Below, in pieces: positions 1 to 8,305 of a stretch of DNA of 64,000 nucleotides. Made by a program: the position numbers and the translations under genes. The stretch covers positions 3,576,001 to 3,640,000 of the forward strand of contig NZ_CP019640.1 of assembly GCF_001999905.1 (NCBI RefSeq), written 5' to 3'. Position 1 is the stretch's first letter. Every line of letters begins with the position of its first letter. This stretch comes from Planococcus lenghuensis (GTDB taxonomy: Bacteria; Bacillota; Bacilli; Bacillales_A; Planococcaceae). The notes under the pieces are model-generated. The model did no database searches, was not told the origin of the DNA, and saw only the letters and a list, made by a program, of their open reading frames with translations.

Positions 1-432
1 TAATGCGTTCACTTTCGTTTGCGGGTCGATATTGAGTCCGATATGGTCAAGCCATTTTTGTGACTCCACGTAAATTTTGTTCCAGTTGATCACTTTTTTT
101 CTCATTAAATCATGATTCAGGAACAAGTTCTCAGCTACTGACATTTCTCCGACCAGCGCCAGTTCCTGGTAAATAATTGATATTCCTGCATCTTGAGATT
201 CTTTAATGGACTTGAACTCAACGTCCTTGCCATTCACCACGATTTGTCCTTCATACGTCCCGTGCGGATAAACGCCGCTCAGAATTTTCATCAGCGTGGA
301 TTTTCCTGCACCATTTTCACCACATAAAGCGTGGATTTCTCCTTTACGCACTGAAAATGTGACATTGTCCAAAGCGCGTACGCCGGGAAACTCTTTTGTG
401 ATTCCTTTCATCTGCAGTGCAATTTCTTCCAT
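1..432 (-). CDS. xylG: Sugar (xylose-type) ABC transporter ATP-binding protein, partial
   Basis: N-terminal 144 codons of an ATPase that powers monosaccharide import; the rest lies beyond the left edge. The Walker A motif GENGAGKST and the Q-loop stretch IIYQELALV are visible. The phrase VYPHGTYEGQIVVNGK is characteristic of XylG/MmsA double-cassette ATPases of the carbohydrate uptake CUT2 class. The start ATG at 432 follows an AGGTGG-type ribosome site inside the gap after the binding-protein gene. It lies 90 bases downstream of the xylose-binding lipoprotein gene on the same strand, so the two form an operon with the permease expected to follow outside the window. The precise sugar (xylose versus several pentoses/hexoses) is inferred from the partner gene. 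Confidence 0.85.
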   Translation of the reverse strand, partial: MEEIALQMKGITKEFPGVRALDNVTFSVRKGEIHALCGENGAGKSTLMKILSGVYPHGTYEGQIVVNGKDVEFKSIKESQDAGISIIYQELALVGEMSVAENLFLNHDLMRKKVINWNKIYVESQKWLDHIGLNIDPQTKVNAL

Positions 433-473
433 ACCGGTTTGTCACCACCTAAATTTAAAGGTTGATTTAAAGA

Positions 474-498
474 GCAAGGGAGGAAAATCCTCCCTTGC
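474..498 (-). terminator. Intercistronic hairpin between xylF and xylG
   Basis: Perfect 11-bp inverted repeat GCAAGGGAGGA / TCCTCCCTTGC with a 3-base loop, followed on the minus strand by a weak T-rich stretch (CTCTTTAAAT). It sits just after the binding-protein gene and before the ATPase gene. Such hairpins commonly act as partial terminators or 3' stabilisers that keep the binding protein more abundant than the membrane components; that role is inferred here. Confidence 0.6.
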
Positions 499-522
499 CG
501 CCATTGCTTTTTGTTTAACTGA

Positions 523-1629
523 TTACGGACGTGCCGGACGCTCATCTTCCGGTACGTTTTCGAATACTTCATCATAGGAATGGAAATCATCCGCGATTAC
601 CGTTTCGACCAAGTTTTCCTGTCCGACTTTGATTGGATCCAGCTTGACGAACGGTACATCCATCGCTCCGTTATTCACTGTATCTTCCGCTTCGATTTCT
701 TCACCTGCTGCTAATTCCACCGCAATTTCGGCGCTTCTTGTAGCGAGATCTTTGATCGGCTTGTAGACCGTCATTGTTTGCAGCCCTTCTGCAATCCGCT
801 GCACGCCTGCCAAGTCAGCATCCTGTCCGGAAATGACTACTTCACCAGCCAGTCCCTGGGCATCCAATGCCTGAATGGCACCGCCTGCAGTGTTGTCATT
901 CGATGCGACAACCGCATCAATTTCATTGTTATTGGCAGTCAGCGCATTTTCCATGATTTTCAGCGCTTCGTTTGCATCCCAGTCCGTTGCCCACTGATCG
1001 CCGACAATTGTGATGTCGCCGCTGTCAACAAGTGGCTGGATGATATTCATCTGGCCTTCACGGAACATTTTCGCATTGTTATCCGTCGGTGAACCGCCCA
1101 TCAGGAAGTAATTGCCTGTCGGCTGCTCTTCAACCAGGTATTCTGCCTGCATTTCGCCAACACGTACATTATCGAATGATACATAGGCATCTACCTCAGC
1201 ATTATTGATCAGGCGATCATATGCAAGAACAGGGACGCCTTCTTCTTGTGCCTGCTCTACAACAGTCGACAAGGAATCAGAGTTGATCGGGATAATTACC
1301 AGGGCGTCAATTCCCTGTGAAAGCATATTTTGAATCTGTGATAATTGCTCCGCTTCATCTCCATTGGCAGACTGGACAATCACTTCTGCTCCAAGTTCTT
1401 CCGCTCTTTCCACAAAGAAGTCGCGGTCATGCTGCCAGCGCTCAAGCGTCAGGTCGGATACAGAAAGTCCGATTGTCAGTTCTTCATCGACACCTTCATC
1501 TTCTCCGCCTTCGGTCGTGGTACCGCTTACATTGGCATCCTGACCACACGCAGCGAGAAACAGCATAAGCATCAGCACAGACAGCAGTGAAAGGAAACTT
1601 TTGCATTTCTTTTTCATCATCTTTTGCAC
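523..1629 (-). CDS. xylF: D-xylose-type ABC transporter substrate-binding lipoprotein
   Basis: 368 residues. The N-terminus has a basic stretch, a hydrophobic helix and the lipobox LAAC, so the protein is expected to be exported, lipid-modified at the Cys and anchored outside the membrane. The body is a periplasmic-binding-protein type I fold (LacI-like) of the XylF family: segments GLSVSDLTLERWQHDRDFF, INSDSLSTVVEQAQEEGVPV and AYDRLI match the xylose-binding group. After the lipobox there is a short acidic low-complexity linker. A GGGG-type ribosome site precedes the ATG. It is the first gene of the operon with the ATPase gene; upstream lies an operator-like inverted repeat. Xylose is the best guess for the ligand and fits the GH10 xylanase gene elsewhere in the window. 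Confidence 0.87.
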   Translation of the reverse strand: MQKMMKKKCKSFLSLLSVLMLMLFLAACGQDANVSGTTTEGGEDEGVDEELTIGLSVSDLTLERWQHDRDFFVERAEELGAEVIVQSANGDEAEQLSQIQNMLSQGIDALVIIPINSDSLSTVVEQAQEEGVPVLAYDRLINNAEVDAYVSFDNVRVGEMQAEYLVEEQPTGNYFLMGGSPTDNNAKMFREGQMNIIQPLVDSGDITIVGDQWATDWDANEALKIMENALTANNNEIDAVVASNDNTAGGAIQALDAQGLAGEVVISGQDADLAGVQRIAEGLQTMTVYKPIKDLATRSAEIAVELAAGEEIEAEDTVNNGAMDVPFVKLDPIKVGQENLVETVIADDFHSYDEVFENVPEDERPARP

Positions 1630-1675
1630 CCCTTTTGAATTTTCAGTAATTAATACAACCTCAGCTTATCATGGG

Positions 1676-1708
1676 AAACTTAGTTTGTATATACAGTGAA
1701 CAAAGTTT
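1676..1708 (-). promoter_or_regulatory. Operator-like inverted repeat upstream of xylF
   Basis: Half-sites AAACTTAGTTTGT (1676-1688) and, on the other strand, AAACTTTGTTCACTGT (from 1708) face each other across a TATATA stretch that could be the -10 region of the xylF promoter. The ACAAACTAAG core resembles Bacillus XylR (ROK) operators. Binding by a XylR-like repressor is inferred; no xylR gene adjoins the site in this window. Confidence 0.45.
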
Positions 1709-1778
1709 TAATGTCTTTTTTTCTTCCATCCGCTGCAGGCGTGCTTTTCTCCTGAACCGGCATACTGCCAATGCCTTT

Positions 1779-1807
1779 TTGCGCGGAGCAGTGTGGTAGA
1801 CTATTAT
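1779..1807 (+). promoter_or_regulatory. Sigma-A-type promoter of pgi
   Basis: -35 TTGCGC at 1779-1784, a 17-base spacer, and -10 TATTAT at 1802-1807, placed 26 bases before the pgi start codon and just ahead of the AGGAG ribosome site. Confidence 0.5.
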
Positions 1808-1833
1808 TAAAATAGGAAAGGAGTTCTTCTATC

Positions 1834-3114
1834 ATGATTAATTTTACTTTTTCGGGATCCGTCGACTCAGCCTTGACGGATGAAAGGAAAAACCAGCTGA
1901 CACAGATTCATGAGAATCTCTACAATAAAACCGGCAAAGGTTCAGATTTCCTCGGGTGGCTTGATTGGCCGAGCACGGTGCAGCCCGAGTTTCTGGAACG
2001 CATCGAGAAAACAGCCGCTTCCATCCGGGTAAAAGCAGATGTGCTCGTCGTAATCGGCATCGGCGGATCTTATCTGGGTGCTAAAGCGGTGTTAAGTGCT
2101 TTGTCCCCTTATTTTGAACAAGGGAAGAAGCAGACGGAAGTTCTATTTGCGGGCCATCAGGTAAGCGGTGAGTATTTAAAACAGCTGCTGGCCTACATAG
2201 AGGATAAGGAAGTGGTCGTCAACGTCATTTCAAAATCCGGCAAGACGACGGAACCAGCGCTTGCATTCCGCTTCCTGAAAAAGTTCATGGAAGCGCGCTA
2301 CGGAGAAGATGCCGCATCCCGTATCATCGTGACGACCGATGAAGAAAAAGGGGCGTTGCTGAATCTGGCGAAAGACAATGGCTATGAACGCTTTGTCGTG
2401 CCGGATGATGTCGGCGGCCGCTACTCGGTATTCACTGCGGTCGGCCTGCTGCCGATCGCGGCGGCCGGCTTCTCCATTGAAAGACTGCTGGCCGGTGCAA
2501 AAGATGCCGAGGAAACTTACAAGGGCGTTGACTTTGAGAAGAACCCTGCCATCCGGTATGCCGCCGTCCGGCATCACTTGTATACGGAAGGCTTCACGAA
2601 CGAAGTGAGTGCCATCTTTGAACCGAAGCTCTCATTCGTCCAGGAATGGTGGAAGCAATTATTCGGGGAAAGCGAAGGCAAGGAAGGTAAAGGCATCTTC
2701 CCTGCTTCCGTCGTCTTCACAACGGATCTGCATTCCATGGGCCAGTACATCCAGGACGGCAAGCGGAATTTGTTTGAAACGTTCCTGCTCGTGAAAGAAG
2801 CCGATGAAGACATGACCGTATTCGAAGCAGACGAAGACGGAGATGAACTGAATTACATGGCGGGCATTACACTGCAGGAATTCAATCACGTCGCCTATCG
2901 CGGCACTTCGGAAGCGCATCTGTCCGGCGGCGTGCCGCAGCTGAGCCTCTCCATTGAAAAACTGGATGAGTTCCAGCTTGGTCACCTGCTGTATTTCTAT
3001 ATGCTTACATGCGCCTACAGCGCCTACCTGCTCGATATCAATCCGTTCGATCAGCCAGGCGTTGAAGATTATAAGAATAATATCTTTAAATTGCTGAATA
3101 AACCTGGTTATTAA
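1834..3114 (+). CDS. pgi: Glucose-6-phosphate isomerase
   Basis: 426 residues. Interconverts glucose-6-phosphate and fructose-6-phosphate in the cytoplasm. SIS-domain hallmarks are present: GIGGSYLGAKAV near residue 75, ISKSGKTTEPALAF near 135, GESEGKEGKGIFP near 275, and the family C-terminus INPFDQPGVEDYK. It is somewhat shorter than the Bacillus enzyme (about 450), mainly at the N-terminus and in small internal gaps. A strong AGGAG site precedes the ATG. It is convergent with the phosphorylase operon and is the natural next step for the glucose-6-phosphate that operon should produce, though it has its own promoter and terminator. Confidence 0.96.
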   Translation: MINFTFSGSVDSALTDERKNQLTQIHENLYNKTGKGSDFLGWLDWPSTVQPEFLERIEKTAASIRVKADVLVVIGIGGSYLGAKAVLSALSPYFEQGKKQTEVLFAGHQVSGEYLKQLLAYIEDKEVVVNVISKSGKTTEPALAFRFLKKFMEARYGEDAASRIIVTTDEEKGALLNLAKDNGYERFVVPDDVGGRYSVFTAVGLLPIAAAGFSIERLLAGAKDAEETYKGVDFEKNPAIRYAAVRHHLYTEGFTNEVSAIFEPKLSFVQEWWKQLFGESEGKEGKGIFPASVVFTTDLHSMGQYIQDGKRNLFETFLLVKEADEDMTVFEADEDGDELNYMAGITLQEFNHVAYRGTSEAHLSGGVPQLSLSIEKLDEFQLGHLLYFYMLTCAYSAYLLDINPFDQPGVEDYKNNIFKLLNKPGY

Positions 3115-3118
3115 TTTA

Positions 3119-3157
3119 AAAAGGCGGATCTCCCATTGCGGAGGCCCGCCTTTTTTA
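3119..3157 (+). terminator. Rho-independent terminator of pgi
   Basis: Stem GGCGG..CTCC / GGAG..CCGCC with one internal mismatch, followed by six T residues, directly after the pgi stop codon. Confidence 0.8.
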
Positions 3158-3181
3158 TGTGCTCGGGAAAGAGGGAAGGTG

Positions 3182-3258
3182 TTACTTGCGAAACAACAGG
3201 AAACACTTGCGGAACGACTGCCGCTACTTGCAAATCCCCTTACTTTATTTGCGAAAGC
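3182..3258. repeat. Four 21-bp phased repeats of the ACTTGCGAA family (locus 1)
   Basis: The core ACTTGCG (variants ACTTGCA and ATTTGCG) begins at 3184, 3205, 3226 and 3247, exactly 21 bases apart, with diverged bases between. The array lies between the terminators of the convergent genes pgi and glcK. The same motif with the same 21-base period forms a much larger array at 44719-45019. Confidence 0.75.
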
Positions 3259-3296
3259 CGCTTAATTACCAATAATGCAAAATTCATGCCATAACA

Positions 3297-3325
3297 AAAA
3301 CGCCTCCATTTCTGAAGGCGCTCCG
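3297..3325 (-). terminator. Terminator of the alpha-glucoside phosphorylase operon
   Basis: On the minus strand CGCCTTC / GGAGGCG (one G-T pair) followed by TTTTTGT, just downstream of the glucokinase stop codon, which is the last gene of the operon. Confidence 0.75.
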
Positions 3326-3336
3326 TCTTATCTTCC

Positions 3337-4206
3337 TTATTGTTCAATCACAAGCAAAGCTGCGCCCAGAATGCCGGCGTCATTGCCGAATTGGGCTTTT
3401 TTCACTTCCAGCGGATGCAACAGGAGCGGTTCAAGCTGGCTGATCAGTTCATCCCACCAATACTCTGCAGAATCCGATACGCCGCCGCCGATAACAGCCG
3501 TTTCCATATCGAATGCCGCCTGGAGCGTGCTGATCACGACTGCAAGATCGTATGTGAATTCCGTCACCAGCTGTTTCGCTGCCGGATCAGTCGCCGCTTT
3601 TTTGAACAGCTCATCCGGTGACAAGTCAACGCCGGCTTCGGCGATCCGCCGCCGAAGTCCCGTGCCTGATACATATTGCTCGAAGCAGCCATGCCGGCCA
3701 CACGTGCAAAGTGCACCGCCCGGATACAGGATCATGTGCCCCACTTCCGCCGCGCCGCCATGCGGTCCGCCGCTTAAGATTTTGCCGTCCCAGATGATGC
3801 CGCCGCCAAGGCCGGTGCCGAGTGTCAGTGTGACGACCCGGTTCTTGCCTTTTGCCGCACCGAGCTTCGCTTCAACAAGTGACGCGCAATTGGCGTCATT
3901 TTCGACTTCGACGCGTTTGCCGGTCGCTTGCTCAAGCTGCTGTTTCACTTCGGTGCCGGTCCAGCCCGGCAGTGTTTCTGTCGCATAAATGATGCGGCCG
4001 TTCACCGGATCAACAAAACCGTGCGTTCCGATGCCGATCGCTTCGACTTCCGGATGCAACTTCAGAATGCGCAGCACCTGCTCTTCCAGATACGGATACA
4101 GCGGCAGCTGTGTCGGAACCCGCTCATCATAGAGCACAGTTCCTTCTTCATTGATTACACCCATGCGGATTTTCGTTCCGCCAATGTCCACACCCAATAC
4201 GTTCAC
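3337..4206 (-). CDS. glcK: ROK-family glucokinase
   Basis: 289 residues. Phosphorylates glucose with ATP in the cytoplasm. Shows the ROK phosphate motif GVDIGGTKIRMG at the N-terminus, the LGTGLGGGIIWDG loop, and the zinc-binding CTCGRHGCFE signature near residue 166. No DNA-binding domain is present, so it is an enzyme and not a ROK regulator. The start is GTG at 4206 behind GGGGGAG. It lies 13 bases after the second GH65 gene and ends the operon. In this context it should phosphorylate the free glucose half released by phosphorolysis, so that both halves of the disaccharide become glucose-6-phosphate. Confidence 0.9.
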   Translation of the reverse strand: MNVLGVDIGGTKIRMGVINEEGTVLYDERVPTQLPLYPYLEEQVLRILKLHPEVEAIGIGTHGFVDPVNGRIIYATETLPGWTGTEVKQQLEQATGKRVEVENDANCASLVEAKLGAAKGKNRVVTLTLGTGLGGGIIWDGKILSGGPHGGAAEVGHMILYPGGALCTCGRHGCFEQYVSGTGLRRRIAEAGVDLSPDELFKKAATDPAAKQLVTEFTYDLAVVISTLQAAFDMETAVIGGGVSDSAEYWWDELISQLEPLLLHPLEVKKAQFGNDAGILGAALLVIEQ

Positions 4207-4219
4207 CAGTGGCTCCCCC

Positions 4220-6529
4220 TTATCTGATCAGCGCTTCATCTTCCTGTCCATTCCATTGAATAATCGTTTCCCGGCCACTCACCAGGACGAAGTCACGCCC
4301 GTGATGGGTAATCGGCAGATCTTCGCCTTCAATCAGCGTATAGATGACCCGTTCGCTTTCGACCCGCACTTTGATGAGCCGGTCCTGATAGCGGACCCGG
4401 AAACCGAGGCCGTCCCAGTTCTCCGGAAGCCACGGATTCAGTGACAGGCCGCTGTCTTTGACGCGCAGGCCGCCAAAACCGGAAACGATCGACAGCCATG
4501 TGCCGCCCATGCTCGCCATGTGGAGGCCGTCTTTTGTGTTGCCGTGGATGTTATCCAAGTCAAGTCGGGCCGTTTCCTTGAAATAACGGTAGGCTTTGTC
4601 GCGGTAGCCGAGCCGGGATGCCATGATTCCGTACACGCAATACGACAGAGACGAATCGTGTGTCGTCAGGTCTTCATAGTAATCAAACGAATTGCGGATG
4701 GTTTCCAGGCTTTCTTCGTCTTCGAGCAGGAAATGCGCCAGCACCGTATCCGCCTGCTTAAGCACCTGATAGCGGTACAGCGTAAGCGGATGGTAATGCA
4801 GCAGCAACGGGAACTTCTCTTTTGGCGTGTTTTCGAGATCCCAGCGCTTCTTCTGAAGGAAACTGTCATCCTGCGCGTTGATTTTCAGAATTTCATCATA
4901 CGGCAGGAACATATGCGTCGCCGCTTCTTCCCATTCGCCCGGTTCCTTGCTGTCGAGACCGATTTTTTTCACAAGTTCGGCAAGCCGGCCGGAATGCTCC
5001 TCTTCAAGCAGCCGGTACACTTTACCGGCCCACTCAAGGTTATGCTTTGCCATGACGTTCGTGTAGTAATTATTATTGACGATACACGTATACTCATCCG
5101 GGCCTGTCACACTGTCGATGTGGAACTTCCCGTCTTTCATGTGGCCGACTTCTATCCAGAACCGGGCCGTCTCGAACAGCACTTCCGCCATTTCCTTCCG
5201 CAGGAACTCTTCATCCTGCGTCACCAGGTAATACTGGATATAGCTGTAGGCGATATCCGCTGAGATATGGTACTGGGCGGTTCCGGCCGGGAAGTATGCT
5301 GAACTCTCGGGACCGGTGATGGTGCGCCACGGGAATAATGCCCCTTTGTCGTGGCCCATCACCCGCGCCCGCATCCGCGCGTTATCAAGAATCGCATAGC
5401 GGTGCAGCAGCAGGTTTTTTGCAATGTCCGGCTGCGTCATAAGGAACGCCGGCAGCATGTAAATTTCCGTATCCCAGAAATAATGCCCTTCATAGCCTTC
5501 ACCTGACAGGCCTTTCGCTGAAATATTGCTGTACGGGTCTTTCCCGACTGACTGGAGGAGCTGATACAGGCTGAAGCGGATGCCTTCCTGCAATTCCGTG
5601 TCTCCGTCGATTTCAACGTCCGAGATGCTCCAGAAATGATCAAGATAGTCTCGCTGTGCAGCAAGCAGTTCATCGAATTTTGTATCCCGCTGCAGATCCT
5701 GGATCGCAATGCCGCTTTCGACCAGCCCGTTGCCGTGACGCAGCGTATCCGTATAGACATTGAATTTGGTGAATGTCACCGGTTCTCCGCCTGCACATTC
5801 GTATGTTTCTTCGACAGCGTAATGCTTCGTATGCTGCGCGTGAATGTAGGATCCTGCTTTCACTGCGGTTGCTGTCGCGCAGGCCACTTCCAGATTCGTG
5901 ATCATCGTTGTATCCCGCACAAGACTCAGTCCGTGTTCATACCGTATATCCGTCACATTGAGCCGCTTCGCATGCCCTGATGCCAGCCGCGGATCATTCA
6001 CATCCACATAATTCGAGACGTCACCGTTGACGGTCGAAAAGAATACAACCTGTTCACTGTGATTGAGCGGTTCCACCCGGATGTCGATAGCGAAAAGTTC
6101 CTTCACGGTGAATGAAACAAGCCGTCTGAAATGCAGCCGGGTCTCACGTCCTTGTGGAGAACGCCAGCGGATGATGCGTTCAGCGAATCCGCGGTCCATA
6201 TGCAGATTCCGTTCAAAACTGAGCACTTCCCCTTCAAACAGTGAAAAGCGTTCATCTCCAATGTACACTTCCACTGTCTGGCTGTCGATTACATTCAGCA
6301 TTTTCTGCTGAGTGAGCGGGAAGCCGTGCAGCCGCTCGCCGTATTTGATCTCTGTTTCATCATGAAAGGCATTGATATACGTACCGCGGATCGATTTAAA
6401 CTGTCCGTCGTACCCTTCCTCAAAATTCCCTCTCACACCGAGATATCCGTTCCCCAATGTCAGCAGGCTCTCGCTCAGCAGAAGATTCGGGTTATCCAGT
6501 TCGGTAGACTGGGCCAGTTTCCAAGTCAT
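4220..6529 (-). CDS. GH65 disaccharide phosphorylase (maltose/trehalose-phosphorylase type)
   Basis: 769 residues. GH65 enzymes split alpha-glucosides with phosphate to glucose and beta-glucose-1-phosphate, with inversion. The N-terminal sandwich begins with the family phrase TLGNGYLGVRGNFEEGY; the (alpha/alpha)6 barrel carries FWDTEIYMLP, the general-acid motif VTGPDEY (Glu), KQADTVL and the phosphate-loop TTHDSSLSYC. It has no signal peptide, so it acts in the cytoplasm on imported sugar. It is cotranscribed with beta-phosphoglucomutase and glucokinase, which handle its two products. Whether the bond is alpha-1,4 or another linkage cannot be read from motifs alone. It is clearly distinct from the second GH65 enzyme encoded at the head of the same operon. 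Confidence 0.9.
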   Translation of the reverse strand: MTWKLAQSTELDNPNLLLSESLLTLGNGYLGVRGNFEEGYDGQFKSIRGTYINAFHDETEIKYGERLHGFPLTQQKMLNVIDSQTVEVYIGDERFSLFEGEVLSFERNLHMDRGFAERIIRWRSPQGRETRLHFRRLVSFTVKELFAIDIRVEPLNHSEQVVFFSTVNGDVSNYVDVNDPRLASGHAKRLNVTDIRYEHGLSLVRDTTMITNLEVACATATAVKAGSYIHAQHTKHYAVEETYECAGGEPVTFTKFNVYTDTLRHGNGLVESGIAIQDLQRDTKFDELLAAQRDYLDHFWSISDVEIDGDTELQEGIRFSLYQLLQSVGKDPYSNISAKGLSGEGYEGHYFWDTEIYMLPAFLMTQPDIAKNLLLHRYAILDNARMRARVMGHDKGALFPWRTITGPESSAYFPAGTAQYHISADIAYSYIQYYLVTQDEEFLRKEMAEVLFETARFWIEVGHMKDGKFHIDSVTGPDEYTCIVNNNYYTNVMAKHNLEWAGKVYRLLEEEHSGRLAELVKKIGLDSKEPGEWEEAATHMFLPYDEILKINAQDDSFLQKKRWDLENTPKEKFPLLLHYHPLTLYRYQVLKQADTVLAHFLLEDEESLETIRNSFDYYEDLTTHDSSLSYCVYGIMASRLGYRDKAYRYFKETARLDLDNIHGNTKDGLHMASMGGTWLSIVSGFGGLRVKDSGLSLNPWLPENWDGLGFRVRYQDRLIKVRVESERVIYTLIEGEDLPITHHGRDFVLVSGRETIIQWNGQEDEALIR

Positions 6530-6576
6530 GCGCCATTTCCTCCTTACTTGCTTTAAATGAATACAGCCCGACTGTT

Positions 6577-7260
6577 TCAGTCAGCCGCTTGATGTTCCTC
6601 GTACCGCCGGATGATATCCGTAAATTCCAGTTCGTCTGTGCTGTCCACCCGGTAATCGGCATGCGGAAGGTGTTGGGCATCCCCGACACCGACAGCGAAC
6701 ATGCCGGCGCTCTTGATTGCGGTCACGCCGGCGTCTGCATCTTCGATTCCGACGCAGTCACTATACGCGACGCCCAGCGCATCAGCGGCCGTTGTGAACG
6801 TTTCCGGATGGGGCTTGCCGTTTTTTACGGTTGCCGCATCGACAATGTAATCGAAGTAATGGGTGAGCTCAAGTTTCTCCAGCACGAACGCCGCATTTTT
6901 GCTTGCAGAACCGAGTGCGATTTTAACGCCGCTTTCCTGGGCCGTACGCAGCAGTTCTTCAATTCCCGGCAGGATGTCTGCAGGCGTCGTTTTCGCAATA
7001 AGTTCCAGGTAGTTCGCATTTTTCTGAGCGGCCAGGCGCTCCTTCTCCGCCAGCGGCATCACCGCACGCTCCGGGTTCAGCTGCAGGATCCGCTCAAGTG
7101 AATCCATGCGCCCTACCCCTTTCAGCTGTTCATTGAATTTCCGGTCGAATATTACACCCACTTCTTCTGCGAGTTGTTTCCAGGCGAGAAAATGAAATTC
7201 TGCCGTATCGGTAATGACCCCGTCAAGGTCGAATATAAACGCTTTCGGCTGCTGTGCCAT
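6577..7260 (-). CDS. pgmB: Beta-phosphoglucomutase
   Basis: 227 residues, HAD superfamily. Converts beta-glucose-1-phosphate to glucose-6-phosphate through a phospho-aspartate. The N-terminal FDLDGVITDTAEFH holds the nucleophile and acid/base aspartates; GVGRMDSLERIL is the cap motif of beta-PGMs; ALGSASKN is HAD motif II; and GIEDADAGVTAIKSAGM is motif IV. The ATG follows AGGAAGAGG located inside the end of the LacI gene, with which it overlaps by 38 bases, so the two are probably translationally coupled. It is the expected partner of GH65 phosphorylases. Confidence 0.94.
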   Translation of the reverse strand: MAQQPKAFIFDLDGVITDTAEFHFLAWKQLAEEVGVIFDRKFNEQLKGVGRMDSLERILQLNPERAVMPLAEKERLAAQKNANYLELIAKTTPADILPGIEELLRTAQESGVKIALGSASKNAAFVLEKLELTHYFDYIVDAATVKNGKPHPETFTTAADALGVAYSDCVGIEDADAGVTAIKSAGMFAVGVGDAQHLPHADYRVDSTDELEFTDIIRRYEEHQAAD

Positions 7261-8305
7261 TCAGTACCTCTTCCTTTCTGTTAACAGGCTGTCCGATCAG
7301 CCGGACGCTGCCCCGCTTCACCAGCTGGTGAGGGACGTAGATATGCTGGCGTTCCGTCGTCTGGTCCATCAATTTCAGCAGCAGTTGGGCTGCTGTTTTG
7401 CCGATTTCCGCAAAATTCTGCCCGACCGTCGTCAGACCGGGCTGTATATAATTGCTGATCATGAGATCATCAAAGCCGGTAATTGACACGTCTTCCGGAA
7501 TGCGCAGGCCCGCTTCCTGTGCCGCTTTCATCACGCCGAATGCCATCAGGTCACTGAAACAGAGAAACGCAGTCGGGCGATGGGTCGTCAGATGCCGTTT
7601 CGTCATTTCATATGCCAGTTGTTCAGAGAACTCCGCATAAAGAATATTCTCTTCCCGAAGAGCGGCGCCATGCTCCAAAAAGGCCATCCGAACTCCTCTC
7701 AGCCGGTCCTTATTGACATAGGTTTCTGCGGTTCCGGCCATGATGGTAATATCCCGGTGATTGCATGTCAGCAGATAAGACGCCATCTCCCGTGCGGCCT
7801 GTGCGTTATCGATTGATACACTGCCAATTAGTCCATTATCCGTCTCCTGCATGATATCGAGGACAACGCACGGAACATCCGAACTGATCAGTTCTTTATA
7901 GTAAGGATCATCCGTCCGGATTCCTTGGAGGATAGCTCCGCCGATATTGCGCTCCCGGCAATATTGGGCATAGCTCTTCTGCTGCTGTTCCTGAGAATCG
8001 GTAAGATAAATCGAAAGTTCAAATTGGCTCTTGGATATCGCTTTATATACCCCTTTCAAGGTATCGAATGCATTATTGTCTTTTTCATTATCATTCAGGA
8101 TGCCTGATGAGATCAGTCCGACCGTCGTCTGTTTTTTTGAAGATAAATTTTTGGCTGAGATATTCGGCGTGTAATTCAATTCCTTGGCGACCGCGAATAT
8201 TTTCTGACGGGTTGCTTCTTTCACGTCCGCATAATTATTGAATGTCTTCGATACCACGCTGACGGACACGCCCGCTTGTTTTGCCACGTCTTTTATGGTC
8301 GTCAT
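7223..8305 (-). CDS. LacI-family transcriptional regulator of the phosphorylase operon
   Basis: 360 residues. The N-terminal helix-turn-helix TTIKDVAKQAGVSVSVVSKTF and the hinge helix region near SAKNLSSKK are followed by a sugar-binding-protein-like effector domain ending in the usual GQNFAEIGKTAAQLLLKLM segment. It overlaps the DUF624 gene by 4 bases (ATGA) and pgmB by 38, so it lies within the operon it probably controls. Several CG-centred palindromes with the core AAACGTTTT, typical of LacI/GalR operators, lie between the promoter and first gene of this operon (14627-14715). The inducer is unknown, presumably the transported disaccharide or a product. Confidence 0.9.
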   Translation of the reverse strand: MTTIKDVAKQAGVSVSVVSKTFNNYADVKEATRQKIFAVAKELNYTPNISAKNLSSKKQTTVGLISSGILNDNEKDNNAFDTLKGVYKAISKSQFELSIYLTDSQEQQQKSYAQYCRERNIGGAILQGIRTDDPYYKELISSDVPCVVLDIMQETDNGLIGSVSIDNAQAAREMASYLLTCNHRDITIMAGTAETYVNKDRLRGVRMAFLEHGAALREENILYAEFSEQLAYEMTKRHLTTHRPTAFLCFSDLMAFGVMKAAQEAGLRIPEDVSITGFDDLMISNYIQPGLTTVGQNFAEIGKTAAQLLLKLMDQTTERQHIYVPHQLVKRGSVRLIGQPVNRKEEVLNGTAAESVYIRP

